NCBI RefSeq assembly: GCF_002803085.1
Contig: NZ_NNBJ01000023.1
Location: 1-64,000, forward strand
Origin: Streptomyces sp. CB01201
GTDB lineage: Bacteria > Actinomycetota > Actinomycetes > Streptomycetales > Streptomycetaceae
DNA length: 64,000 bases
Direction of reading: 5' to 3'
Numbering within the stretch: position 1 is the stretch's first letter; each line of letters opens with the position of its first letter. The notes below the pieces were generated by a model, which did not search any database, had not been told where the DNA came from, and worked only from the letters and a program-made list of their open reading frames with translations. The position numbers were made by a program, and so were the translations under genes. Below, piece after piece: positions 36,534-44,496 of this stretch.

Positions 36534-36689
36534 ATGGAGAACCAAGACCTTGAAGTTCTGGCGCACCTGCACGCCCTTCCGGAGACCGACCCGGTTGGCG
36601 TCGACGAAGCGCAGTTCGGCGGGACCTGTGCGTGCACCGGTCTGCTGACGCTGCTGAACACCGTCTGCGTCGGAGTGAGCTGTTCCTAG
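36534..36689 (+). CDS. lanA: Class IV lanthipeptide precursor peptide LanA (venezuelin-like)
   Basis: A 51-residue precursor encoded 67 bp after lanL with a GAAGGAGAA ribosome site. The leader is acidic and amphipathic (MENQDLEVLAHLHALPETDP, then VGVDEAQF). The core begins around G29-T31 and holds C32, C34, C45 and C50 with T31, T35, T39, T43, S49 and S51, enough for four thioether rings. LLTLLNTVCVG matches the venezuelin/streptocollin type of core as I recall it. The exact cleavage site and ring topology cannot be read from the sequence. The cluster shows no protease for leader removal. Confidence 0.92.
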   Translation: MENQDLEVLAHLHALPETDPVGVDEAQFGGTCACTGLLTLLNTVCVGVSCS

Positions 36690-36699
36690 CCCATGAAAC

Positions 36700-36737
36700 C
36701 TCCGGCCGGCGGCTGCCCTCGCAGCCGTCGGCCGGAG
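36700..36737 (+). terminator. Hairpin between lanA and lanT (terminator or attenuator)
   Basis: A 17-bp stem, CTCCGGCCGGCGGCTGC with GCAGCCGTCGGCCGGAG, one G-U pair, loop CCTC, starts 10 bases after the lanA stop codon. In RiPP operons such partial terminators keep the precursor mRNA more abundant than the downstream transporter genes. Confidence 0.8.
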
Positions 36738-36803
36738 TGCGGCCGCTGCGGCCGGCAGGCCTGCGGACGACACCCCGTAGACCCCGTAGACGAGGAACCG
36801 ACC

Positions 36804-37985
36804 ATGCGGCCACATGCCGAAGACGAAGCCCGCACCCGCGCGACCCGCACCGCCGCCACCCTCTCGGGAGCCGCCCCCACGAGCCCGGAGGCCTCTGGAG
36901 CAGGAGCGCCGACGGCATACGCCATCAGCACGCGTGGTCTGGTCAAGAGCTACCCGGGCCCGGACGGCACCACCACCCACGCCGTGCACGGCCTGGACCT
37001 CGATGTGCACGAGGGCGAGACCTTCGCCTTCCTCGGCCCCAACGGCGCGGGGAAGTCCACCACCATCTCCCTGTTGTGCGCTCTGGCCCGTCCCACAGCG
37101 GGCCGGGCCACCGTGGCGGGCGTCGACGTGAGCCGACAGCCGGACGAGGTGCGACGCAGGGTCGGCATGCTCTTCCAACAGAGCGCGCTGGACTCGGATC
37201 TGACGGCCGAACAGAATCTGCACATCCACGCCCGCCTCTACGGACTCAGCCGCCGGCACGCCCGCCTGCGTGCCACCGAGACGCTCGAAAAGGTGGGCCT
37301 CGCCGACCGGCGGCGGGCGCGGGTGCGTACCTTGTCCGGCGGCATGCGAAGGCGGCTGGAGCTCGCGCGCGGCCTGCTCCACGCACCCCAGGTCCTGTTC
37401 CTCGACGAGCCGACCACCGGACTCGATCCGCACGCCCGCGCCCAGATCTGGGAGTACCTGCGGACGCTGCGCGAGCAGCACGGCAACACCCTCTTCGTCA
37501 CGACCCACTACCTGGAGGAGGCCGAGAACTGCGACCGCCTCGGCATCATCGACCACGGCCGGCTGGTCGCGCAGGGCACGCCTCGCGCGCTGAAGGCGGC
37601 GATCGGGGACGATCGGGTGGCGCTGCGCACCAGTGACGACGCGGCGGCGCGGCAGGTCGTCGGCAGGCTGGTGCCGACGGGGCGCGCTCTCACCCTGGAC
37701 CCCGAAGGGGTGTCGCTGCGGATCCCGGAGGGCAGCACCTGGATTCCCCGGCTGTGCGCGGCACTTGAGGCCCACGGCATCGCCGTGCACGCCGCCTCCG
37801 CGACCCCGCCGACACTGGACGACGTGTTCTTCCACCACACCGGGCGCAGTATCAACACCCCGCCGTCCCAAGGGGATCCGCCCGCTGCGATCCCGGGCGT
37901 CACCCCGGCAGCCACGACTCCGGGCCGCATCCCGGCAGCCGCGACTCCGGGCGTCACCCCGGCCGCGACCGAGGAGGCCCCGTGA
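36804..37985 (+). CDS. lanT: Lanthipeptide exporter ATPase LanT-type (VenT-like)
   Basis: A 393-residue ABC ATPase: Walker A AFLGPNGAGKSTTISLL, Q-loop VGMLFQQSALDSDL, signature TLSGGMRRRLELARG, Walker B VLFLDEPTTGLDP, H-loop FVTTHYLEE. It belongs to the DrrA/NatA group with a C-terminal extension ending in a Pro/Ala/Thr repeat tail (TPAATTPGRIPAAATPGVTP). The ATG at 36804 follows CGAGGAACCGACC; a longer frame would begin inside the lanA hairpin. It has no peptidase domain, unlike class II LanT, so it cannot cleave the leader. The symbol follows venezuelin-cluster usage. Confidence 0.88.
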   Translation: MRPHAEDEARTRATRTAATLSGAAPTSPEASGAGAPTAYAISTRGLVKSYPGPDGTTTHAVHGLDLDVHEGETFAFLGPNGAGKSTTISLLCALARPTAGRATVAGVDVSRQPDEVRRRVGMLFQQSALDSDLTAEQNLHIHARLYGLSRRHARLRATETLEKVGLADRRRARVRTLSGGMRRRLELARGLLHAPQVLFLDEPTTGLDPHARAQIWEYLRTLREQHGNTLFVTTHYLEEAENCDRLGIIDHGRLVAQGTPRALKAAIGDDRVALRTSDDAAARQVVGRLVPTGRALTLDPEGVSLRIPEGSTWIPRLCAALEAHGIAVHAASATPPTLDDVFFHHTGRSINTPPSQGDPPAAIPGVTPAATTPGRIPAAATPGVTPAATEEAP

Positions 37986-38872
37986 CCGCACCTGCTCTCC
38001 CGGCATCGGACACCACGGCCCCTTCTGACAGGAACGGTGTCTCCGGCGACACCGGGCGTGAGCGGGTGCCCCGGCTGTGGCACGAACTACGTGCCGTCCA
38101 CGCGCTGGTCCACCGCGACTTGCTGCGCCTCGCGTCCCAGCCCGTGCACACCGCACTGATGCTGGTCCAGCCGATGCTCTACCTGTTCATCCTCGGGGGT
38201 GGTCTGGCCGCCCTGATCCCCAACTCCTCGCTGGGGGGCGGCTACCAGGCCTACCTCTTTCCCGGCGTGCTGATGATGACGGTCCAGACGCCCGCCATCA
38301 TGGTCGGCATCCGTCTGATCACCGACCGGCAGAGCGGCTATGTGCGCGAACTCCTGATGGCGCCGGTCCACCGCCCCACCCTGCTCCTCGGAACCTGCGC
38401 CGGCGGCACCCTTGTCGCCACGGTGCAGGGCGCCGTGCTCCTCGCGCTGGTCGGTGCGATCGGCCTGCCCTACGACCCGCTCCTGCTGCTCATGCTCTTC
38501 GGCGGCATGCTGCTGACCTCCTTCACCCTGACGGCGCTGGCCCTGACCCTGGCCGTGAGCCTGGACCGGCCGGAGGTCTTCAACATGCTGCTCGGCCTGG
38601 TGATGATGCCGCTCCTGCTCCTGTCGGGCGGCTTCTTCCCGGTAGGGAACCTGCCGGGCTGGGCCCACACCCTGGCCGCCGCCAACCCGCTCGCCTATGG
38701 AGTGGATCTGCTCCGCCGCTGCATCGCCGTACGGGTACCGGACCGGACGGCCCCCACGACGGTCGAGTGGTCCGGGTGGCAGCCTCCCTTGCTCCTGGAA
38801 GGCACCCTCCTGCTGACCATCGGAATCCTGGCCCTGCTCTGGGCCTCCCACCGGTTCAGCCGCCCCGAGTGA
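37982..38872 (+). CDS. lanH: Lanthipeptide exporter ABC-2 permease (VenH-like)
   Basis: A 296-residue ABC-2 membrane protein of the DrrB type with six predicted segments, for example TALMLVQPMLYLFILGGGL, LMLFGGMLLTSFTLTALALT and LLGLVMMPLLLLSGGFFP, the last being the ABC-2 signature region. The GTG start overlaps the ATPase stop (GTGA), so the two are coupled. It forms the export channel with the preceding ATPase and completes the lanL-A-T-H cluster. The basic N-terminal 30 residues are cytoplasmic. Confidence 0.9.
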   Translation: MTAPALPASDTTAPSDRNGVSGDTGRERVPRLWHELRAVHALVHRDLLRLASQPVHTALMLVQPMLYLFILGGGLAALIPNSSLGGGYQAYLFPGVLMMTVQTPAIMVGIRLITDRQSGYVRELLMAPVHRPTLLLGTCAGGTLVATVQGAVLLALVGAIGLPYDPLLLLMLFGGMLLTSFTLTALALTLAVSLDRPEVFNMLLGLVMMPLLLLSGGFFPVGNLPGWAHTLAAANPLAYGVDLLRRCIAVRVPDRTAPTTVEWSGWQPPLLLEGTLLLTIGILALLWASHRFSRPE

Positions 38873-38945
38873 CGGCAGTCGCGGACCCGGACCTGGAGAT
38901 CCGGGTCGTGCGCGAACCCGCCCGCGCCGCGGCCGCGCCGGGGAT

Positions 38946-39329
38946 CTAGGCGGGTGAGCAGCCGCCGGCGCCCTTGAGCAGGTACTTCTCGGCCCACTGG
39001 GCCAGTTCCGTGAGAGCGGGCTCCAGTGCCGCGCCCGACTCCGTGAGGCGGTAGCAGACGCGCACCGGCGGACCTTCGTCCACCTCGCGCAGCACGAGCC
39101 CGGCGGCGACGAGTTCCATCAGCCGATCCGCCAGCATGCGCTCGCTGATGCCCGGGATCGCCTGGCGCAGATCGGTGAAGCGGTCGAGTCCCTGGGTGAG
39201 GGCGGACACGATCAACCCGGTCCACCGCTTGCCGAGCAGCCCGAAGACCTGCGTGATGCCGTCGCCCACGCGGCCGCAGGCTTCCGGCTCGTGTCGCTGC
39301 CCGCTGTCGCGCTTTCGCTGGTCCGCCAT
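38946..39329 (-). CDS. HxlR-family transcriptional regulator
   Basis: A 127-residue winged-helix protein. CGRVGDGITQVFGLLGKRWTGLIVSALTQGLDRFTDLRQAIPGISERMLADRLMELVAAGLVLRE is the HxlR/YodB pattern with an N-terminal Cys that could sense quinones or electrophiles. A second Cys near the end lies in GAGGCSPA. It is divergent from the azoreductase at 39430, a pairing like YodB-AzoR1 in Bacillus, so it probably represses that gene. It is convergent with lanH; a role in lanthipeptide control is unlikely. Confidence 0.85.
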   Translation of the reverse strand: MADQRKRDSGQRHEPEACGRVGDGITQVFGLLGKRWTGLIVSALTQGLDRFTDLRQAIPGISERMLADRLMELVAAGLVLREVDEGPPVRVCYRLTESGAALEPALTELAQWAEKYLLKGAGGCSPA

Positions 39330-39354
39330 GGCCTTAAGACTACTACCCTGCCGT

Positions 39355-39410
39355 GAGGGGGTGAAAAAAAGTAAGTAGCTGTGCTATCAATAGTGGCACA
39401 CGAAAAGTGC
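39355..39410. promoter_or_regulatory. AT-rich divergent control region with CTAT-CA-ATAG palindrome
   Basis: AAAAAAAGTAAGTAG, CTATCAATAG (39383-39392) and GACTACTACC on the regulator side lie between the divergent HxlR and azoreductase genes. Repeated TACT/AGTA-type half-sites are typical of HxlR/YodB operators. Confidence 0.5.
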
Positions 39411-39429
39411 TACCACCTGGGAGATCCTC

Positions 39430-40086
39430 ATGGCCACCCTTCTGCACATCGACTCGTCCCTGTTCCCCGCCGGGGCCTCCGCGTCCCGCGCGGTGACGGA
39501 TGCCTTCCGCACGGCATGGGAGGCACAGCACCCGGACGGCACGGTCGTCTACCGCGATCTCTCCACGGACCCGGTCCCGCACCTGGACGGCCTCGCCGCC
39601 TCCGCCGCGTTCGTCGACCCCTCCGCGCACACTCCGGAGCAGGCGGCCGCCTTCGCCGAGCGCATGAAGCTGGTCACGGAACTGGAGCAGGCGGACGCGG
39701 TCCTGATCGGTGCGCCGATGTACAACTTCACGATCCCCTCCACCCTGAAGGCGTGGATCGACCAGATCGCCGTGATGGGCCGCACCGCCGGTCCCGATTC
39801 GACGGTCAAGGGTCTTCCGATCACCATCGTCGCCAGCCGCGGCGGCGCGTACGGCCCGGGCACCCCGCGTGAGCCCTTCGAGTACGTGCAGAACCTCTTG
39901 GACGCGATCCTGTCCCAAATCATGGGCGCCGAGGTCGACTTCATCGTCCCCGAGCTGACGCTGGCCGCCTCCAACCCGGCGATGGCCGAGCTGATCCCGC
40001 TCGCGGAGGCATCCCGCGAGAAGGCCCTCTCGGACGCGGCCGCGAAGGGCAAGTCCCTTGCCGCGAGGGTCGGTTCGGCAGCCTGA
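39430..40086 (+). CDS. azoR: FMN-dependent NADH-azoreductase
   Basis: A 218-residue flavodoxin-fold enzyme. IDSSLFPAGASASRAVTDAF forms the FMN phosphate loop, IGAPMYNFTIPSTLKAWIDQIAVMGRTA is the classical AzoR block with the PMYNF motif, and IVASRGGAYGPGTPREPFEYV is the second FMN loop. AzoR reduces azo compounds and quinones by two-electron transfer with NADH. The divergent HxlR regulator suggests induction by quinones or electrophiles. Cytoplasmic dimer by family. Confidence 0.92.
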   Translation: MATLLHIDSSLFPAGASASRAVTDAFRTAWEAQHPDGTVVYRDLSTDPVPHLDGLAASAAFVDPSAHTPEQAAAFAERMKLVTELEQADAVLIGAPMYNFTIPSTLKAWIDQIAVMGRTAGPDSTVKGLPITIVASRGGAYGPGTPREPFEYVQNLLDAILSQIMGAEVDFIVPELTLAASNPAMAELIPLAEASREKALSDAAAKGKSLAARVGSAA

Positions 40087-40279
40087 CCATGCTGCGCCGC
40101 CCGGCACCGCCCGGATGGGGGTGCCGGGCGACTGCGGCCGCCGGGGCTTGGCCGACTGCCGTGGTCCGGTCGGGACGGAACCCTCGCCGACACATCAAAA
40201 ATCGTGTGCCCAAGTGCATCGCCAGGATGCTGCGCCCCCGTGCGAAGGCGGCGAGGCGTTCGACGTACGGTTCCGTCGT

Positions 40280-40945
40280 ATGACCGATATGACCTTCAGC
40301 CGCGAGGCGGAGTTGCACTTCCGCCTCGCCACCGAAGCGGACCTGGCCTTCCTTGTGCGTCTACGTGACGACGCCGCCCGATGGATGCTGGCGCAGAAAA
40401 TCATGGGCCAGTGGCAGCCGGGCGAATTGGACGAGCACCACTTCCGCGATGTCATGGTGAGCGGAGAGGTGTGGCTCGCGGAAACGGCCGATCGACCGGT
40501 CGGGGCCTGGGAGTTGTGGTGGGCGGACGAGGACGCCTGGGGGACACAGCCGCCCGAGGCCGGTTACGTCCACCGCCTGATGGTGGACCGAAGCCATGCC
40601 CCGCCGGGAACGGGACGGCTGCTGCTCCAGGCCGCCGAGCGCAGGGTCGGCGCGGCGGGGCGGGCGTGGGTACGCCTGGACTGCCTCGCGGGCAACGCGC
40701 GTCTGACCGGGTACTACCTGGACGCCGGCTATCAGGTCGTCGGGCGCAAGGAGGGCAAGCCCCAACCCGGCGGCGTACCCAAGTCGTTCACCCTGTTGGA
40801 GAAGGCGGTGCCGGCTCCCGACGTGGCAAGGGCATCGGACAGCTCCGTGGTGGCGGTCGACGGCGCCTCACATATCCGTCGGGGCGGTGACCCACGACGG
40901 CCCCATGCGGACCCTGCACGCGTTCCCGGGGATGCCGCGCGGTGA
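40280..40945 (+). CDS. GNAT-family N-acetyltransferase
   Basis: A 221-residue protein whose GNAT core runs about residues 10-170: LHFRLATEADLAFLVRLRDD, AGYVHRLMVDRSHAPPGTGRLLLQAAERR (the acetyl-CoA loop, R/Q-x-x-G-x-G/A in the form PPGTGRLL) and WVRLDCLAGNARLTGYYLDAGYQVVG. A C-terminal extension of about 45 residues is polar and poorly conserved-looking. The ATG at 40280 is chosen because the family pattern begins there. Substrate unknown. Confidence 0.82.
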   Translation: MTDMTFSREAELHFRLATEADLAFLVRLRDDAARWMLAQKIMGQWQPGELDEHHFRDVMVSGEVWLAETADRPVGAWELWWADEDAWGTQPPEAGYVHRLMVDRSHAPPGTGRLLLQAAERRVGAAGRAWVRLDCLAGNARLTGYYLDAGYQVVGRKEGKPQPGGVPKSFTLLEKAVPAPDVARASDSSVVAVDGASHIRRGGDPRRPHADPARVPGDAAR

Positions 40946-41023
40946 CAACACCGGACCGAGAGGGCGGTACGGGGCCCTGCGCGACGGCAAACGGCGACGG
41001 CGGCGACGGTGAGCCCCCGGCCC

Positions 41024-41239
41024 TCAGGGGCGTACGTCGTGCTTCTCGTGGTGGTCGGCCGGCTCGGCGCACTGCTCGCCGAAGAGGCTGGTGGTGCAGG
41101 GGCCGCCGTCACCCGTGTAGACGTGGTGGCGGATCGGATCAAGCGGGATGCTGACCTGTCCGCCGATCGGGGGCGGTGTCGGCCGGGCGAGCTGCGCCTC
41201 AAGCTGGGTGATGCGGTTATGCAGCTCATCGCTGGTCAC
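41024..41239 (-). CDS. Small hypothetical protein with Cys/His tail
   Basis: A 71-residue protein: an N-terminal helix (MTSDELHNRITQLEAQLARP), a proline linker and a C-terminal segment with two Cys and several His (PCTTSLFGEQCAEPADHHEKHD), which could bind a metal. Small proteins with a C-x9-C-x5-HH-like pattern are common in Streptomyces, usually without assigned function. It lies 64 bp downstream of the phosphodiester glycosidase gene on the same strand, with its own ribosome-site-like GAGAAG. Confidence 0.6.
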   Translation of the reverse strand: MTSDELHNRITQLEAQLARPTPPPIGGQVSIPLDPIRHHVYTGDGGPCTTSLFGEQCAEPADHHEKHDVRP

Positions 41240-41303
41240 AGGTCTTCTCCATCAGTCGCGGTCCGTCCGATTCTCCTACCCGCTCAGCCCTCTTCGCCCC
41301 TCC

Positions 41304-42539
41304 CTAGCTCCCCGCTCCGTCGCTGCGGCGCAGGGCGTAGAGAGCGATCCCGTTGGGGACCCGGCGTTCCTGGCCGTGGTCGAGCGTGTTGCGTACGGTG
41401 GCCCGTCCGGTGACGGGATCGCGGGTGGTGAGGGTGGTGGATGCGCCTCCGTCGACGTAGGCGCCCTCGTCACAGCCCAACGACCGCAGCAGACGGGCGA
41501 GTTCGGCCAGGGTCAGTCCGGTGGCCGTTGATTCCCGGCCATCGGTGGCGATCAAACGCAGCGACCGCCCGTGGTCGGCGACACCGACTGCGGTACGGGG
41601 CTCGGCGGTGACGGCGTTCAGACCGGGTAGCGGCTGGCGGTGCTTGAGCAGGGGGTAGGCGCCGAGTGCGAAGGCGAAGGGGATTCGGCTCGTGGAGGCG
41701 AGGCGGTAGCCGGCCTCGACCGCGGTGCCGGGGGTGAGCGAGCGCAGCGCTCGGGCGCCCCCTTCGCGGCCGAGGGCGACGGTGGTCCCGGGCGGAATGG
41801 GACCGGTGCCGGGGGTGGTGCTCGTGCGTTGGACGCGACCGTGCCGGATGGTCACCTCGAAGACCTTGTGGGTGCAGGGGGCCGCCCGGTTGTGGTCGGT
41901 TCCGCAGACGGCGCGGGCACGTGACACGCTGCCCCACTGCGAGGTGAACAGGCCGATCGCCCCTTCGGGGAGCGCGTACTGGTTGAGGCCTCGCACCGGC
42001 AGTGTGGTCCGCGCCGTACGGAGCTGACCGTGCAGGGTCAGGCGCCCGGTGCGGGCTCTGCCGTCCGTTCCGACCCCGAGGACGTCCTCAGCGGTGTCGC
42101 CCGGGGGCAACGCGCCACCGAAGCGCTGGCCTTCGGGGACGGCGGCCTTCAACGGCCGGCCTTCGAGTACGGAGGCTCCGGAGGCGGCGCCGGTGGCGGG
42201 GACGCCCGGATGCTGGTCCTCGGTGATGTGGAAGAAGTCCCCGTTGACCGCGGCGACGGCTCCCTGGCGTTCGGCCATGACGGACACGGGTGCGCGCTCG
42301 GCGACCGCCCCGGGGTACAACAGGCCGGCCCGTACTCCGCGATGTCGAAGGTCGACGGTCAGCAGATGGATCCGGGTCGGTCCGTGCGCGGTGGTCAGGG
42401 TGAACGCGCGGTACTCGACCCCCGGGGCGATGCGCTCGACGGCGCTCGCGTCGAGGGGAGTGGTCGCCTGCGCGGGGCGGGCGGTGCACAGGGAGAGGGT
42501 GAGCAGAAGGACGGCGGCAGCGACGCGGGCCCGGTTCAT
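41304..42539 (-). CDS. Secreted phosphodiester glycosidase (NAGPA-domain) protein
   Basis: A 411-residue protein with a signal peptide (VAAAVLLLTLSLCTARPAQA, cleavage after AQA) and a NAGPA domain: VNGDFFHITEDQHPGVPATG, GRSLRLIATDGRESTATGLTLAELARLLRSLGCDEGAYVDGGASTTL. The last block is a strong family marker. Bacterial NAGPA proteins are thought to cleave phosphodiester-linked sugars, perhaps in cell-wall or exopolysaccharide turnover. Exported. The next gene on the strand is the small Cys/His protein. Confidence 0.87.
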   Translation of the reverse strand: MNRARVAAAVLLLTLSLCTARPAQATTPLDASAVERIAPGVEYRAFTLTTAHGPTRIHLLTVDLRHRGVRAGLLYPGAVAERAPVSVMAERQGAVAAVNGDFFHITEDQHPGVPATGAASGASVLEGRPLKAAVPEGQRFGGALPPGDTAEDVLGVGTDGRARTGRLTLHGQLRTARTTLPVRGLNQYALPEGAIGLFTSQWGSVSRARAVCGTDHNRAAPCTHKVFEVTIRHGRVQRTSTTPGTGPIPPGTTVALGREGGARALRSLTPGTAVEAGYRLASTSRIPFAFALGAYPLLKHRQPLPGLNAVTAEPRTAVGVADHGRSLRLIATDGRESTATGLTLAELARLLRSLGCDEGAYVDGGASTTLTTRDPVTGRATVRNTLDHGQERRVPNGIALYALRRSDGAGS

Positions 42540-42765
42540 GCGCCCAACATCCCGCCGGCCGGTGCCTGGTGACTACAGGCGTGACACAAGCATGGCTGAT
42601 ACCACCCGCATGGCACGGCCCTTGCCACTCGCTCGGCCCGGTGATCGGGTCCGGGCCCTCCGGGGGCTGTTGGGGCCTGCGGCCCAGCTCGCGCGTCAGG
42701 CCTCGGGGACGCAGGAAGGCGGGGCACCTGTTCGGCCGGGGAGCGCGGGGTGTGAAAATGGGCCC

Positions 42766-43113
42766 ATGCAAGAGGCTTCCGATGGCAATATCCACGTCAT
42801 TCGGCACGGAGAGGTCTTCGTCATCACGTTGAGGGGGGAGGTGGACCACGATGACGCCCCGGCGCTCCAGGCGGCCTGGGACGCGGCCGATCACGCGATG
42901 CTGCCCACCACCGCCCTGGACCTCTCCCAACTGGTCTTCGGAGACAGCATGCTCCTGAGCGCCCTCCTCAAAGCCAAGCATCGCCACGATGCCGACGGCC
43001 GCGACCTCATTCTCCTCGGCCCCTTGCAGCCGGCCGTCCACCGGCTCCTCGACGTCAGCGGCACGCTCGATTACTTCACGATCGCCGACACCGGCCCCGC
43101 GCCGATCAGCTAG
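42766..43113 (+). CDS. STAS-domain anti-sigma factor antagonist
   Basis: A 115-residue single STAS domain: VFVITLRGEVDHDDAPALQAAWDAA, TTALDLSQLVFGDSMLLSALLKAKHRHDADGRDLILLGPLQPAVHRLLDVSGT. The phosphorylatable Ser in the usual DxSxxxFxDSxGL loop is at DLSQLVFGDSMLL, where FGDS keeps the acceptor serine. It probably binds the RsbW-like kinase encoded 65 bp downstream in a partner switch. A SpoIIE-type phosphatase elsewhere in the window could reset it. Confidence 0.87.
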   Translation: MQEASDGNIHVIRHGEVFVITLRGEVDHDDAPALQAAWDAADHAMLPTTALDLSQLVFGDSMLLSALLKAKHRHDADGRDLILLGPLQPAVHRLLDVSGTLDYFTIADTGPAPIS

Positions 43114-43178
43114 CGCATGACTCTCATGGACAGCACGGTTGGGGGTAGGCGAATGCTTGCGAGAGACGACAGCTTGTG

Positions 43179-43703
43179 ATGAAACGTCGATCAAGGATTT
43201 ACGGAAACAGCTCCATGGTCGCTGCCCTCGAAAACCGCGCATCAATCGAACAGGACTCCGCGGTGCCCCTGCGATACAGCACCGCCTGGCAGACGACCGA
43301 GTTTTCCATCGCCGATGCGAGAACGGCCGTGCGCATGCTGCTCCTCCAAGCCGGTCACAGGCCCGACGCCCAACCCTGCCTGGATGCTCAGCTCGTCGTG
43401 AGCGAACTGGTGACCAACGCGCTGCGCCACGCACCGGGCCCGGGCAGCCTCGCGCTGGAAGTGAGCCCGGGCGCGGACCTGTTGGAGATCACCGTCCGCG
43501 ACGGCTCCCCGAATCCGCCTCGACCCCAGGCACCCGATGCGGGGCGGATCGGTGGACACGGTCTGCTGCTGGTCATCAGGTTGTGCGAGCAGCTGCACAC
43601 CAGGACCCTGGCGTCCGGCAAGCAGATCATCGCCCGCCTCTCTTTGGGCAGCGCCGCGGCCGCCACTGACGGCGATGACGACGATCCGACAACGATGCGG
43701 TGA
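43179..43703 (+). CDS. RsbW-like ATP-binding anti-sigma kinase
   Basis: A 174-residue HATPase_c_2 protein. The N-box is LDAQLVVSELVTNALRHAPG, the G1 box LEITVRDGSPNPP and the G2 box GRIGGHGLLLVIRLCEQ. It follows the STAS gene on the same strand, the normal arrangement for an anti-sigma kinase and its antagonist. No sigma gene is adjacent. Start candidates are GTG 43176, ATG 43179 and ATG 43215; the domain itself begins after all of them. The tail is acidic (TDGDDDDPT). Confidence 0.85.
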   Translation: MKRRSRIYGNSSMVAALENRASIEQDSAVPLRYSTAWQTTEFSIADARTAVRMLLLQAGHRPDAQPCLDAQLVVSELVTNALRHAPGPGSLALEVSPGADLLEITVRDGSPNPPRPQAPDAGRIGGHGLLLVIRLCEQLHTRTLASGKQIIARLSLGSAAAATDGDDDDPTTMR

Positions 43704-43793
43704 TCCGGCTCCCTCGATCTGCTGAGCGAGGCCACGGGGCCATGGCCGACCGCCATTGCCCTTTCCCTGGCCCCGCTACTCCAGCTACTCCCG

Positions 43794-44372
43794 CTATTCC
43801 TGCGGTTCCCACTGCTCTTTGGTGATCTCGAAGCGCACGCCTCCCTGCTCGGAGCCCTCGACTCTCTCCATGCCGGGCGGAGTGGGGATGGCCTTCGCGA
43901 GTTTCATGTCGAGCTTCTCCATGACATTGCGCGAGGGACGGTTGACGACCATCGTCTCGGCCCAGACCAGGCGTACACCGAGCTCCGTGAACGCCTTGCG
44001 CAGCAGGGCCCGCGAACCCTCGGTGGCATAGCCCCTGCCCCAAGCCGCCTGGCGGAGCCGGTAGCCGAGTTCGACCTCCTCCAGCGGGCCCTGCGGCTGC
44101 GGACGCAGACAGAACCAGCCGATGAACGCGCCGCCCTCCTTCTCGTGCGCGGCGAACAGCCCGAGCCTGCCCCGCCACCGCTCGTAGCCGGCGAGGATGT
44201 TGGGCAGGCTGCGCTCGCGGACAACCTCGGGGGCGGTGGGCATGCCCCCGCTCAGGTAGCGCATCACCGCGGCGTCGCTGTCCAACTCGATCAGCAGGTC
44301 CGCGTCGTCGGCAGTGAAGGGGCGCAAGGTCAGGCGCTCGGTCTCCAAGTAGGTGTCCACCGAGCCGATCAT
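43794..44372 (-). CDS. GNAT acetyltransferase (RimJ/RimL type)
   Basis: A 192-residue Acetyltransf_3 protein: LETERLTLRPFTADDADLLIEL at the N-terminus is the RimJ/RimL opening. VELGYRLRQAAWGRGYATEGSRALLRKAFTELGV holds the acetyl-CoA loop WGRGYATEG, and NRPSRNVMEKLDM follows. The start at MIGSVDTYLETERL (44372) gives family length. The substrate could be a ribosomal protein N-terminus or a small amine. Confidence 0.87.
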   Translation of the reverse strand: MIGSVDTYLETERLTLRPFTADDADLLIELDSDAAVMRYLSGGMPTAPEVVRERSLPNILAGYERWRGRLGLFAAHEKEGGAFIGWFCLRPQPQGPLEEVELGYRLRQAAWGRGYATEGSRALLRKAFTELGVRLVWAETMVVNRPSRNVMEKLDMKLAKAIPTPPGMERVEGSEQGGVRFEITKEQWEPQE

Positions 44373-44496
44373 GCACAGGCGGGGCGGACAGTTCAATGGT
44401 TCCGCACGGGACGGGGGAGCCACGGCACGGGCCGGAATGCCATATTCGGACGGTGAGTTGATGTCCCGGCACCGCGCAGCAGAGAGGTGGCACCGC

